NCBI GenBank assembly: GCA_018500105.2
Contig: JAHBAL020000552.1
Location: forward strand, 1 to 39,472
Reading direction: 5' to 3'
Length of the DNA stretch: 39,472 nucleotides
DNA from: Anaerolineae bacterium
GTDB taxonomy: Bacteria > Chloroflexota > Anaerolineae > J036 > Brachytrichaceae
Positions 1 through 7,708 of the stretch are shown piece by piece; within the stretch, counting starts at the first letter, position 1, and every line of letters starts with the position of its first letter. Below the pieces are notes generated by a model, which was given only the letters and a program-made list of their open reading frames with translations, was not told where the DNA came from and made no database searches. Made by a program: the position numbers and the translations under genes.

Positions 1-1
1 G

Positions 2-25
2 GCGTCAGATGTGTATAAGAGACAG
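2..25 (+). other. Residual Nextera adapter with Tn5 mosaic end (artefact)
   Basis: Bases 7-25 read AGATGTGTATAAGAGACAG, the 19-bp hyperactive Tn5 mosaic end used in Nextera tagmentation libraries. They are preceded by GCGTC, as in the Illumina read 1 transposase adapter. The match lies exactly at the contig edge, so this is library sequence left in the assembly and not genome. Genomic sequence begins at about base 26. Confidence 0.96.
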
Positions 26-371
26 CATCTAGCGTGCGAAAAACGTCGAGGCTGGTGGCGCGTTTGTCCATCAGCGGCATGTCGTGGTTGCCCACCAGCA
101 CCAGCGTCGGCAGCCCTGCGCGTGACAGCCGCATGATCTGCCGCCCAAATTCGCGCAAATAAGTTGGGTTGGGGTCGCGGGTTTTGAAGGCGTCACCGGC
201 AAAAATCACCAAATCGGCGTCATTGTCGAGCGCATAATCCACAATCTCTTTGAGACGGCGAATGAAATCCAATACCCGTTCGTTCACCCCCGTCAATGGG
301 TCAATCTGCCCGTAATTCTCCATCCCGATGTGTAAATCGGCGAAATGTAATACCCGTATCGCGTCTGCCAT
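26..371 (-). CDS. SbcD/Mre11-like DNA repair metallophosphoesterase, 5' part only
   Basis: The reading frame starts at the ATG complementary to 369-371 and stays open to the contig edge, giving about 115 N-terminal residues. It carries the calcineurin-like phosphoesterase motifs in order: HFADLHIG (Asp12, His14), AGD (Asp60) and VGNHD (Asn95, His96). These are metal-binding motifs I, II and III of the SbcD/Mre11 nuclease family. The 'LHFADLHIG' opening and the GNHD block suit an SbcD-type DNA double-strand-break nuclease better than a small phosphodiesterase. An SbcC-like ATPase partner would be expected beyond the left edge but cannot be seen. The final codons before base 26 run into adapter sequence, so the true continuation is lost. 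The motifs make the superfamily clear; assignment to SbcD rather than another phosphoesterase is likely but not proven. Confidence 0.8.
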
Positions 372-387
372 CGCTACGCATTTTAGC

Positions 388-576
388 GGAGTTGCAGAGT
401 GGCAGGTTGCAGGTTGCAGGTTGCAGGTGGCAAAGTGGCAGGTGGCAAAGTTGTAGGAAGAATACTGAAAATCAGTAAGGGAAAGCACTTAGAACTTAGC
501 ACTTAGCACTTGCCACTTTGCAACCTGCAACCTGCAACCTGCCACTCTGCCCCCTGCAACCTGCAACCTGCAACCT
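388..576. repeat. Inverted heptamer tandem repeat (unit GCAGGTT)
   Basis: The left arm (about 388-455) is built of GCAGGTT/GCAAAGT-type 7-nt units. The right arm (about 511-576) carries the reverse-complement units AACCTGC, repeated at least six times. Between them lies a third heptamer run, CTTAGAA-CTTAGCA-CTTAGCA (about 486-510). The whole could fold into a long imperfect hairpin. It fills the spacer between the divergent sbcD-like and cox3 genes. No coding frame explains it. Confidence 0.85.
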
Positions 577-656
577 CCTCATGACATTCCTCCGTGTAAC
601 GGCTGCACATCCTCATAGGCAGGCAAATAAAAATTGATACAATTGGCGCTTGATTT

Positions 657-1274
657 ATGAATACTCCCTCATCCTTGCAAAACGACTCGCATGAATCTGT
701 TCACGGTGAGTTGTCGCTTTCGGAAGGCAATCGCAAATTTGGTATTTGGTTGTTTCTTAGTTCCGAGTTGCTCATATTTATGGGCTTGATCGCTGGTTTG
801 TTGTTGGTGAAATGGGGCGCGGAAAAGTGGCCGCATTTTGAAGGTCCAACGTTTTATTTGGTCAGCATCAACACCTTGGTGTTGCTGCTCAGCAGCTTGA
901 CTGTGGTGCTTGGGATTGATGCCATTAAGGCCGGCGATGTTAAAAAGCTGTCAATTTATATCGCCATTAGTGCGTTCTTGGGTGTGGTGTTTTTGGGCGG
1001 GCAGGCCATCGAATACAACAATTTGATTGTGCACGAAGGACACGGCTTTGCCGATGATCCATTCGGGGCGCCATTCTTTACCCTGACTGGTTTTCACGGT
1101 TTGCACGTGTTGGTGGGCGTCATTTGGGCGCTGGCGATTTTGAATCGCGCTAAGGCTGGCGTGTTTAACGCGAAGAACTACACAACCATTGAGATGTTTG
1201 GGTTGTTTTGGCACTTTGTTGACCTCGTGTGGATTGTGATCTTTACCATTGTCTATCTGATTAACTTTAAATAA
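657..1274 (+). CDS. Cytochrome c oxidase subunit III
   Basis: This 205-residue protein belongs to the heme-copper oxidase subunit III family (CoxC/CyoC). Subunit III is an integral membrane subunit that stabilises the oxidase and supports proton uptake. About five hydrophobic helices are visible (roughly residues 28-50, 64-86, 96-117, 138-160 and 180-202). Family signatures include the SSELLIFMGLIAG block in helix 1, GHGFADDPFG in the loop, GFHGLHVLVGVIWA and the C-terminal GLFWHFVDLVWIVIF. The length matches the short five-helix form. The next gene, subunit IV, starts 3 nt downstream, so the two are co-transcribed. No subunit I or II gene adjoins this pair; the ba3-type subunits lie across lepA from about 3.77 kb. 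No clear Shine-Dalgarno precedes the ATG. Confidence 0.93.
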   Translation: MNTPSSLQNDSHESVHGELSLSEGNRKFGIWLFLSSELLIFMGLIAGLLLVKWGAEKWPHFEGPTFYLVSINTLVLLLSSLTVVLGIDAIKAGDVKKLSIYIAISAFLGVVFLGGQAIEYNNLIVHEGHGFADDPFGAPFFTLTGFHGLHVLVGVIWALAILNRAKAGVFNAKNYTTIEMFGLFWHFVDLVWIVIFTIVYLINFK

Positions 1275-1277
1275 ACC

Positions 1278-1568
1278 ATGTCATCTTCAACTCAAACCAC
1301 CCACGCCCACGCCGAGCACAAGCACGTTGATCCTAAGCGTGTATTTGTGATCTTGTTGGTTGCAACCATCATCGAAATTTTGTTGGCCATTTTTAAAGTT
1401 GCGCCAGCGGTTGCGATGCCGTTGCTGTTGGCGCTTAGCTTTGTCAAGGCGGCGTTGGTTGCGCTGTATTTTATGCACCTGCGCTACGAAAAGCCGATTT
1501 ACGGTATCGCCTTCATTGCGCCAACGCTGTTTGCGCTGTTGTTGATTGTGCTGATTTCGTTGGCGTAA
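1278..1568 (+). CDS. Cytochrome c oxidase subunit IV (prokaryotic, CyoD/CtaF-like)
   Basis: This is a 96-residue small oxidase subunit. It has a His-rich hydrophilic N-terminus (residues 7-17), the typical 'VFVILLVATIIEILLA' first helix, a second helix 'PLLLALSFVKAALVALYFMHLRYE' and a third C-terminal helix. The 'ALYFMHLRYE' segment is characteristic of prokaryotic subunit IV. In quinol and aa3 oxidases this subunit assists assembly around the CuB site. It starts 3 nt after the subunit III stop. Its stop is 7 nt before a MITE-like element at 1576, so transcription would read into that hairpin and the lepA terminator. Family assignment is firm; which subunit I it serves is unknown. Confidence 0.88.
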   Translation: MSSSTQTTHAHAEHKHVDPKRVFVILLVATIIEILLAIFKVAPAVAMPLLLALSFVKAALVALYFMHLRYEKPIYGIAFIAPTLFALLLIVLISLA

Positions 1569-1575
1569 ACAATCA

Positions 1576-1709
1576 CGGGACTTACGCGAAAGTTTGATTT
1601 TCACCACAAAGCGCACAAAGAACTCGAAGATTTGCATTGGTAAACCTTTCTTTTCTTTGTGCGCTTTGTGTTCTTTGTGGTGAAATATTTTTAATGCGCG
1701 TAAGCCCTA
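1576..1709. mobile_element. MITE-like palindromic element A, copy 1
   Basis: This is a 134-bp element with inverted ends, GGACTTACGCG on the left and CGCGTAAGCCC on the right. The interior is self-complementary and rich in ACAAAGNNC/CTTTGTG 9-nt units. It lies in the opposite orientation to the copies at 13261 and 27315. The flanks carry the direct repeat AATCA (1571-1575 and 1710-1714), consistent with a target duplication. There is no open reading frame for a transposase. It sits between the convergent cox4 and lepA genes, directly against the lepA terminator. Confidence 0.8.
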
Positions 1710-1710
1710 A

Positions 1711-1740
1711 ATCAAAAAGCCCGTCGAATTTCGACGGGCT
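1711..1740 (-). terminator. Rho-independent terminator of lepA
   Basis: An 11-bp GC-rich stem pairs AGCCCGTCGAA (1718-1728) with TTCGACGGGCT (1730-1740). On the minus strand it is followed by TTTTTGAT, a proper U tract. It begins five bases after the lepA stop codon. It may also act on plus-strand transcripts from cox3-cox4, where TTCTTTATT follows the stem. Confidence 0.85.
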
Positions 1741-1744
1741 TTCT

Positions 1745-3547
1745 TTATTCCTCAAGTTTCAGCATCGCCATGAAGGCTTCTTGTGGGATTTCGACACTGC
1801 CCACCATCTTCATGCGCTTCTTGCCTTCTTTTTGCTTTTCCAACAATTTGCGCTTACGTGTGATGTCGCCTCCATAACCCTTGGCAAGCACGTCTTTGCG
1901 CATGGCCCGCACGGTCTCACGCGCAATGACCTTTGCGCCGATGGCGGCCTGAATCGGCACTTCAAACATCTGGCGCGGAATCACGTCTTTCATTTTCTTG
2001 GTCAGCAATGCGCCCTTGTGCTGGGCCGCATCACGATGCACGATCATGGCGAGCGAGTCGAGCGGGTCGCCATTGATGAGAATATCCATTTTGACCAATT
2101 CACCGGTGCGGTAAGTGTCAAATTGATAATCGAGCGAGGCGTAGCCGCGTGAAATGCTCTTGAGTTTGTCGTAAAAATCCACGATCAGCTCGGCCAGCGG
2201 CAACTGATAGCTCAGCACCACGCGCTCGGTATCGAGATACTCCATATTCACGCTGACGCCGCGCCGCTTAATCACCAAATCCATAATCGCGCCGATATGT
2301 TCCTTGGGCGTGAAAATCTGAATCTTCATCCAAGGTTCGCGCATTTCTTCCAACTTCGACGGGTCGGGCATGTCTGATGGGCGGTCAAGTCTAACCACAT
2401 CGCCGTTCGACATCACTGCCTCATATTCGACGCTGGGCGCGGTCACCACCACATCCAGATCATATTCGCGTTCTAGCCGCTCTTGAATGATCTCCATGTG
2501 GAACATGCCCAAGAAGCCAACACGGTAGCCGAACCCAAGCGCGGTCGAGCTTTCGGGCGAGAACGTGAGCGAGGCGTCGTTTAATTGCAGTTTTTCGAGC
2601 GCGTCGCGCAGCAAGGGGTAATCGTCGGTATAGGTTGGGTAGATGCCCGCAAACACCATCGGCTTGGCGGGTTTGTAGCCCATCAGCGGCTCGACCGGGT
2701 TGAGCGCATCAATGAGCGTGTCGCCCACGCGACACTCGCGCACGCTCTTAAATCCGGTAGCAATATAACCGACTTCGCCTGCTTTCAAATCGGGCGTGAC
2801 CATCATGCGTGGGTTAAAGGCGCCAATTTCGATTGCGCCGAAGGTCGCGCCGGTGGCGGCCATGCGCAGCTTGGTTTTGTTCGTCACCATGCCGTTGATC
2901 AGCCGCGCATAGGCGATCACGCCTTTGTAGGCATCGTAGTGCGAATCGAAAATGAGCGCTTGTAGCGGCGCGTCCGTATTGCCTTTGGGCGATGGCACAT
3001 CACTTACCACCCGTTCCAGCACATCTCGAATGCCGATACCGGCTTTGGCCGAGATCTTCAAAATGTGGTCGGGGTCGTCGCCGAGCAAATTGCTGACCTC
3101 TTTTGCCACCTCATCGGGGCGGGTATGAGGCAGGTCAATCTTGTTGATGACGGGGATGACGTGTAAGTTGGCTTCGAGCGCCAAATACAGGTTTGCCAAC
3201 GTTTGCGCCTCGACCCCTTGCGAGGCATCCACCACCAACAACGCGCCTTCGCAGGCATTGAGGGCACGGCTTACTTCATAGGTGAAGTCAACATGGCCGG
3301 GGGTGTCAATTAGGTTAATCTCGTACTCAATCCCATCGTTGGCGGTGTAATTCATACGCACCGCCGAGGCTTTGATCGTCACGCCTTTTTCGCGTTCAAG
3401 ATCCATCGAGTCGAGCAATTGCTCTTGCATCTCGCGGCGTGTTACCGTGCCGGTGGCCTCGATCAGCCGGTCGGCCAAGGTTGATTTGCCATGATCAACA
3501 TGTGCAATGATGCAAAAATTTCGTATACGTTCGAGCGAATGTGTCAT
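1745..3547 (-). CDS. lepA: Elongation factor 4 (LepA), back-translocating GTPase
   Basis: At 600 residues this is the standard length for LepA/EF4, a ribosome-associated translational GTPase that remodels stalled or mistranslocated ribosomes. It opens with [21 protein letters not shown] (G1, residues 8-28) and includes DTPGHVDF (G3) and NKID (G4). The LepA-specific C-terminal domain is present: [23 protein letters not shown] near residue 565, followed by the usual [13 protein letters not shown] tail. A strong terminator follows. Upstream, a 226-bp region separates it from the divergent ba3 oxidase operon and contains an unusual palindromic site at 3617-3666. The gene appears intact. Confidence 0.98.
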   Translation of the reverse strand: MTHSLERIRNFCIIAHVDHGKSTLADRLIEATGTVTRREMQEQLLDSMDLEREKGVTIKASAVRMNYTANDGIEYEINLIDTPGHVDFTYEVSRALNACEGALLVVDASQGVEAQTLANLYLALEANLHVIPVINKIDLPHTRPDEVAKEVSNLLGDDPDHILKISAKAGIGIRDVLERVVSDVPSPKGNTDAPLQALIFDSHYDAYKGVIAYARLINGMVTNKTKLRMAATGATFGAIEIGAFNPRMMVTPDLKAGEVGYIATGFKSVRECRVGDTLIDALNPVEPLMGYKPAKPMVFAGIYPTYTDDYPLLRDALEKLQLNDASLTFSPESSTALGFGYRVGFLGMFHMEIIQERLEREYDLDVVVTAPSVEYEAVMSNGDVVRLDRPSDMPDPSKLEEMREPWMKIQIFTPKEHIGAIMDLVIKRRGVSVNMEYLDTERVVLSYQLPLAELIVDFYDKLKSISRGYASLDYQFDTYRTGELVKMDILINGDPLDSLAMIVHRDAAQHKGALLTKKMKDVIPRQMFEVPIQAAIGAKVIARETVRAMRKDVLAKGYGGDITRKRKLLEKQKEGKKRMKMVGSVEIPQEAFMAMLKLEE

Positions 3548-3616
3548 TCAATTTGTCCAGTTTAAAAAATCGCGGCTGACATTATAAGTTGATTGCCTGA
3601 CACGTTGCTGAGGGCG

Positions 3617-3666
3617 CAATACCTAGCCAACTGGCTAGGTATTGCTGGACGGTTGGCTAGGTATTG
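3617..3666. promoter_or_regulatory. Candidate operator: inverted plus direct repeat GGCTAGGTATTG
   Basis: CAATACCTAGCC (3617-3628) and GGCTAGGTATTG (3633-3644) form a perfect 12-bp inverted repeat with a 4-bp spacer. A third exact half-site, GGCTAGGTATTG, follows at 3655-3666. The cluster lies in the divergent region between lepA and the ba3 oxidase operon. Two palindromic half-sites plus an extra direct half-site look like a binding array for a dimeric regulator. There is no T tract, so it is unlikely to be a terminator. The regulator is unknown. Confidence 0.55.
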
Positions 3667-3773
3667 TTATCCACTTGATGGTTTATTGAATCCTTATTTT
3701 TATGTAGGCTTGCACCTATGTGCGCACTTAGCGTACTCATAGACACCTACTCATTAGGATGGAGAACAAAAAA

Positions 3774-3956
3774 ATGGCAGAACCCAAAAATACACATTCG
3801 GGTCCCGAAGAATGGGGCGAGCATGTCCTCGATTCGGGCGAGCATTTTGTGCCGCGTGGCACATTTGCATTTCTCATGCTCATGTTTACCGGCTTTGCCC
3901 TGTATTGGGGCTATATGTGGTACCTCGCAGTGATTGTGCGTGGCGTGGGAGCATAA
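3774..3956 (+). CDS. Cytochrome c oxidase subunit IIa-like small membrane protein (ba3-type)
   Basis: This is a 60-residue protein with one transmembrane helix (about residues 27-49) and a charged, soluble N-terminus. It fits the CoxIIa role in ba3-type oxidases, where subunit II has lost its first helix and a separate peptide supplies one. It is immediately followed (3-nt gap) by subunit II, as in known ba3 operons. I chose the ATG at 3774 because GGATGGAG lies 9 nt upstream; an in-frame ATG at 3759 would put that Shine-Dalgarno inside the gene. Sequence similarity to Thermus IIa is only general, so the call leans on size, helix and position. Confidence 0.7.
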   Translation: MAEPKNTHSGPEEWGEHVLDSGEHFVPRGTFAFLMLMFTGFALYWGYMWYLAVIVRGVGA

Positions 3957-3959
3957 ATC

Positions 3960-4454
3960 ATGGCATTAGATAAATACGAAAGAGTATGGCTTACCGCCGT
4001 CGGCGGGCTGATCGGTTCATTCATGGCCGCCCTGATGGTGGCTTATTTGATTTTTGACATTCGTTTACCCACCTTTGAGGGGCGTATTGATCCGGCCAAT
4101 TTGAGCAATACGAAATTTGCCAATTTGGGCGTGAAAAAATTGAGCGAAAATAACTATGAAGTTGTGATGTTGGCTAAGATGTGGTCGTTTGATGTGGGTA
4201 AGGATGGTGGCAACCCCGGCGCACCGCCAGTGGTCCGCATTCCAAAAGGCTCGCGGGTGACGTTTTATGTCACCAGCCTTGATGTGACGCACGGGGTGTA
4301 TGTTGAAGATCACAGCATTAACCTCGAAATTGTGCCGGGTCAAATTGCCCGTCAGTCCATTCCATTTAATCGCCCCGGCGAGTTCCGCATTATTTGTAAT
4401 CAATATTGTGGCACTGCGCATCAGGCCATGTATGGAACCATTGTTGTTGAATAG
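3960..4454 (+). CDS. Cytochrome c oxidase subunit II (ba3-type), CuA domain
   Basis: This 164-residue subunit carries the CuA electron-entry site. One N-terminal membrane anchor (about residues 9-33) is followed by a cupredoxin domain. The CuA ligands are His111 (DVTHGVYVEDH) and, in CNQYCGTAHQAM, Cys146, Cys150, His154 and Met157. The CNQYC spelling, with Gln where aa3 enzymes have Glu, and the short single-helix form match the Thermus ba3 type. It starts 3 nt after the IIa gene and precedes subunit I by 44 nt. The CuA site implies that cytochrome c, and not quinol, is the donor, which agrees with the cytochrome c gene downstream. Confidence 0.95.
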   Translation: MALDKYERVWLTAVGGLIGSFMAALMVAYLIFDIRLPTFEGRIDPANLSNTKFANLGVKKLSENNYEVVMLAKMWSFDVGKDGGNPGAPPVVRIPKGSRVTFYVTSLDVTHGVYVEDHSINLEIVPGQIARQSIPFNRPGEFRIICNQYCGTAHQAMYGTIVVE

Positions 4455-4498
4455 TTGCGCAGGCTGATTTAAATATTCAACCTTCGCTTTTCTGAAAA

Positions 4499-6217
4499 AT
4501 GCAACTTACCCAATCACAACCCAAATCCTCAGCCGTGAATACCCAAGACTTTGCCATGCTCAATAGCGAGCGCTGGCTGGTTGGGTTACACATCCTTTCC
4601 GCATTCTTTGCTCTATTTTGGGGCGCACTCATGGGACCCTTCCAAACGTTCCATCGCTCACCGGCATTTGTGGCCGCTTTTCCAAACGCCACCATGCCCA
4701 TTTTTAGCTATTATTACCAAGCGCTCACCGCACATGGGGTATTGAACGCGCTGTTCTTTACCACCATGTTTATCACCGGCATTAGTTACTATGTCACTTG
4801 GCGCTCATTCAACCGCAGTTTGGTGGGCATGCCATTGGCATGGGTGGCCTATGTGCTTGAATTGGTCGGCCTCTTGCTCATCTTCTTTGTGCTGCTCAAT
4901 GACCCTCAACGCTCGGCGGTGCTCTTCACCTTCTATCCGCCGCTCATCGCCCCGCCGATCTTCTACATTGGCTTGGTATTGCTGGTGGTGGGTAGCTGGA
5001 TTGGTTTGTTGGTGGTTTTTTTGACCTATGGCGCTTGGCGCAAAGAGAACAAAACCGCCCGCATTCCATTGGCCCCCTTCGGCGTGATGGCAAATTATGT
5101 CATGTATTTCTTGGCGAGCTTGGGCGTGGCTGTCGAAGTCTTGGTGTTGGCGCTGCCCGCCTCACTCGGCCTCATTCAAAATACCGACCCACAACTGTCA
5201 CGCGCGTTGTTCTGGTTCTTCGGTCATCCCGTCGTTTACTTCTGGCTCATTCCGGCCTATGTGTCTTGGTATACCATGTTGCCCATTCAATCGGGGGCCA
5301 AGCGCGTGTTTAGCGAGCCGTTAGCAAAAGTAGCCTTCTTGATGCTGATGGTGTTCTCGGTTCCCACCGGTATTCACCACATGTTCGCCGACCCCGGCAT
5401 CAGCAGCACTTGGAAAGCCATTCACACCGTCTTCACTTTGATGGTGGCCGTGCCCAGCTTTATGACCGCCTTTAACATTGGCGCAACGCTCGAAATTGCG
5501 GGCCGCAATCGCGGTGGCAAGGGGTTGTTTGGCTGGATGTTTACCCAAAAGTGGACTGATCCCGTTGTGGCGGCCCAACTCATGGGCATGTTGCAATTCA
5601 TCACCGGCGGCGTGACTGGGTTGATCAACGCCTCGGCCCAAATCAACACCGTCGTGCATAACACCTCGTGGGTTCCAGCGCATTTTCATCAAACGGTGGG
5701 CGGCGCGGTTGCCATGACCTACATCGGCATCATGTATTGGCTATTGCCCATGATTCGCGGACGCGCCTTGTATAGCAAGAAGATGGCTTTGGCTCAAGTG
5801 TATACGTGGGGTTTCGGCATGACCATGTTTGGTCACACCTTGGGCGAGGCGGGTTTGGCTGGCGTGCCACGCCGCACCCTGTCTGGCTTGTCGCCTTATC
5901 TGTCAGAGGCCGCAACCTATTGGTTAAATGCCAACGCCGTGAGCGGCGTGATCTTATTGATTAGCGTCATTTTGCTATACGCCAACATCGTGCTCACTTT
6001 GTTCGCCTCGAAGGAACCCGTGACCGAAGGCGGTTATACCGTGACCAAGGGCGACCCCACCACGCCCGCCATTCTCGAACGCTGGGGCTTGTGGGTCGGT
6101 GTGGCCGTGTTTTTGGCGGTTTTGGTTTGGACCATCCCCTTCATTGATGCGATCAACTTGACCGAAGGCTTCCAGATTTTGCGCTATTCACCGGCTGGCC
6201 CAGCGCCACTCAAGTAA
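4499..6217 (+). CDS. Cytochrome c oxidase subunit I (ba3-type heme-copper oxidase)
   Basis: This is the 572-residue catalytic subunit that reduces O2 to water. The metal ligands are present: His79 (low-spin heme, TAHG), the cross-linked His243-Tyr247 pair (FGHPVVYFW), CuB ligands His293-His294 (GIHHMF), high-spin heme His395 and low-spin heme His397 (PAHFH). Many hydrophobic helices span the protein. The divergent sequence around the helices, together with the CuA form of subunit II, supports family B (ba3). Family B enzymes generally have high oxygen affinity and a single proton channel. The C-terminal membrane segment (about residues 530-555) is retained. Confidence 0.96.
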   Translation: MQLTQSQPKSSAVNTQDFAMLNSERWLVGLHILSAFFALFWGALMGPFQTFHRSPAFVAAFPNATMPIFSYYYQALTAHGVLNALFFTTMFITGISYYVTWRSFNRSLVGMPLAWVAYVLELVGLLLIFFVLLNDPQRSAVLFTFYPPLIAPPIFYIGLVLLVVGSWIGLLVVFLTYGAWRKENKTARIPLAPFGVMANYVMYFLASLGVAVEVLVLALPASLGLIQNTDPQLSRALFWFFGHPVVYFWLIPAYVSWYTMLPIQSGAKRVFSEPLAKVAFLMLMVFSVPTGIHHMFADPGISSTWKAIHTVFTLMVAVPSFMTAFNIGATLEIAGRNRGGKGLFGWMFTQKWTDPVVAAQLMGMLQFITGGVTGLINASAQINTVVHNTSWVPAHFHQTVGGAVAMTYIGIMYWLLPMIRGRALYSKKMALAQVYTWGFGMTMFGHTLGEAGLAGVPRRTLSGLSPYLSEAATYWLNANAVSGVILLISVILLYANIVLTLFASKEPVTEGGYTVTKGDPTTPAILERWGLWVGVAVFLAVLVWTIPFIDAINLTEGFQILRYSPAGPAPLK

Positions 6218-6307
6218 TTTTAGAGTTTAGATTTTGGATTTTAGATTCTTTAACTTAAATAAGCTTAAAGCGAAAAATCCGAAATCTAAAATCCAAAATC
6301 TAAAATT
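6216..6307. repeat. Inverted heptamer repeat (unit TTTAGAT / TTTGGAT)
   Basis: The left arm (6216-6248) consists of TTTAGAT, TTTGGAT and TTTAGAT units. The right arm (6281-6307) holds the reverse complements AATCTAA-AATCCAA-AATCTAA. The roughly 30-nt spacer itself contains CTTTAA...TTAAAG. The left arm begins at the last base of the subunit I stop codon, and the repeat fills nearly the whole gap to the next gene. A long AT-rich hairpin in the transcript is likely. Confidence 0.85.
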
Positions 6308-6314
6308 CTGACTC

Positions 6315-6602
6315 ATGACGACAACAACCAAACCCGACACCTTTACGTGGACAGTGATCACCGCCTTATTTATCGGGATGGGCACAACCTTTCTGCTGTT
6401 TAGCCTGATTTACGCACGCGACTTTGCAGATATTTTGAGCACCCCCGAAGTGCTGTGGAACGCAGTGTGTGGGCGGCAAATGCCCGCCAATGAACTGCTG
6501 ATGCCCTTGTTACGCGGTTTAGGCACTGCCGCCATTGGCTTAGGCTTGGCGGTGCAGTGGCTCAAGAATCGTGTGTTGAGTTACAAGTTGATGACCTCAT
6601 AA
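6315..6602 (+). CDS. Small two-helix membrane protein in the oxidase operon, unknown function
   Basis: This 95-residue protein has two predicted transmembrane helices (about residues 11-33 and 64-82), with a short loop containing a single Cys (CGRQMPANELL). I do not recognise the family. It lies between oxidase subunit I and a membrane-anchored cytochrome c, 10 nt upstream of the latter, on the same strand. An accessory or assembly subunit of the oxidase is a reasonable inference. No metal-binding motif is visible. Confidence 0.65.
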   Translation: MTTTTKPDTFTWTVITALFIGMGTTFLLFSLIYARDFADILSTPEVLWNAVCGRQMPANELLMPLLRGLGTAAIGLGLAVQWLKNRVLSYKLMTS

Positions 6603-6612
6603 AGAGATTACT

Positions 6613-7569
6613 ATGGACGTCCCTTATTTACTATTCCTGTGTCTTGGCACACCGATGGTGTTCTTTTTGGTGGCGGTGATGGGTGTGGTGCTGGCGAGCC
6701 TTTCTACATCGTTTAGCAAAACACGCCGCCAATATGCCCCCGCCGGGCAGTTTGTTGATCAGTTTGACGAACGCTTGATTAAGGAGATGCAGTTAAAGGA
6801 CAAATTGTCACGCGAAGCAGCCATTGCACGTTTGGCCGCGCGTCCCATCTACGCCGATGATCGCAGTTTGTTCTTGTGGTTTTCTATTATCACCTTTGCG
6901 GTTACGTTATGGCTGTTGCTCAATTCGCCGGGTGAAAAGAATGTGTTCTTTTTGTTCATGTTTTTATCGGTAATTGGCGGCGCGGCCATTGCCTACATTT
7001 TGCAACGCTACAATGGGTTGGTTGACCTTGACCTCGTTGAGAAGTTAGAAGGTAACGACCCGCGACTCGCCAGTATTCCTGACATTACCGTGTTTGGTTT
7101 CTTTGCGGCTGCAATGATGGTGGCGATTTTGGCGGCGTGGGTGGCGGCTCCACCTGCTCGCAATGGCCGCCCAATTGAATCGGCACAAGCGAATGCTGGC
7201 AAAAAAGTCTTGGTAGCTAAAGCGACCGCGACACCTGTAGCAGCGGCAGTGGGCGCAGATGGGTTGCCCGTTGGCAGCCCGGCTCGCGGCAAAGTTGTCT
7301 TTAACGGCCCCGGCACATGTAATGCGTGTCACAGCATCGTTAAAGACCAAAAACTGGTCGGGCCATCGTTAGCGGGCGCATGGGCGGCAGCCGCCACTCG
7401 CAAGCCCAGCATGAGCGCCAAAGACTATATGCGTGAAAGCATTGTCAGCCCCGGCGCGTTTGTGGTAGATGGCTATCCGGCGGGCGTTATGCCTGCCACC
7501 TTTGGCGAATCGCTCAGCAAACAGCAGTTGGCCGACCTCTTGGCGTATCTCGAAAACGACTTGAAGTAG
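6613..7569 (+). CDS. Membrane-anchored c-type cytochrome with four-helix N-terminal domain
   Basis: This 318-residue protein has a C-terminal class I cytochrome c domain: heme attachment at Cys236-Asn-Ala-Cys239-His240, an axial Met candidate at 293 (GVMPATFGE), and the usual C-terminal 'LSKQQLADLLAYL' helix. The N-terminal 180 residues contain about four hydrophobic helices (roughly 5-29, 85-103, 111-130 and 157-179) separated by a charged segment (35-80). An Ala/Pro-rich linker (about 180-225) joins the halves. It probably passes electrons to the CuA site of the adjacent ba3 oxidase at the outer membrane face. The multi-helix anchor is unusual, since most such cytochromes have a single anchor or none. 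I do not recognise the N-terminal domain. Confidence 0.85.
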   Translation: MDVPYLLFLCLGTPMVFFLVAVMGVVLASLSTSFSKTRRQYAPAGQFVDQFDERLIKEMQLKDKLSREAAIARLAARPIYADDRSLFLWFSIITFAVTLWLLLNSPGEKNVFFLFMFLSVIGGAAIAYILQRYNGLVDLDLVEKLEGNDPRLASIPDITVFGFFAAAMMVAILAAWVAAPPARNGRPIESAQANAGKKVLVAKATATPVAAAVGADGLPVGSPARGKVVFNGPGTCNACHSIVKDQKLVGPSLAGAWAAAATRKPSMSAKDYMRESIVSPGAFVVDGYPAGVMPATFGESLSKQQLADLLAYLENDLK

Positions 7570-7604
7570 GGTTCGCCTCGCGTTTTAGCTAAATTGTTGC
7601 CGAA

Positions 7605-7647
7605 ATCGCCCACCCGTCGCCCAATTTGGGAATGGCAGGTGGGCGAT
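7605..7647 (+). terminator. Possible terminator hairpin after the oxidase operon
   Basis: ATCGCCCACC (7605-7614) pairs perfectly with GGTGGGCGAT (7638-7647) across a 23-nt loop, 36 nt after the cytochrome c stop. There is no T run, only GTTATATG. It could be a weak or factor-assisted terminator, or a transcript-stabilising hairpin. Confidence 0.4.
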
Positions 7648-7708
7648 GTTATATGATGAAGCAGGTGACTCATGACGTATATCAACGATGAATCTGCTCT
7701 AAGGACAT

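Noticed and set aside
7-25. Tn5 mosaic end as evidence of a native transposon
   Set aside because: It is joined to Nextera read 1 adapter bases and lies at the very edge of the contig; no transposon genes accompany it.
1637-2152. 171-residue plus-strand frame antisense to lepA
   Set aside because: It lies over a complete, conserved lepA and shows no recognisable motif.
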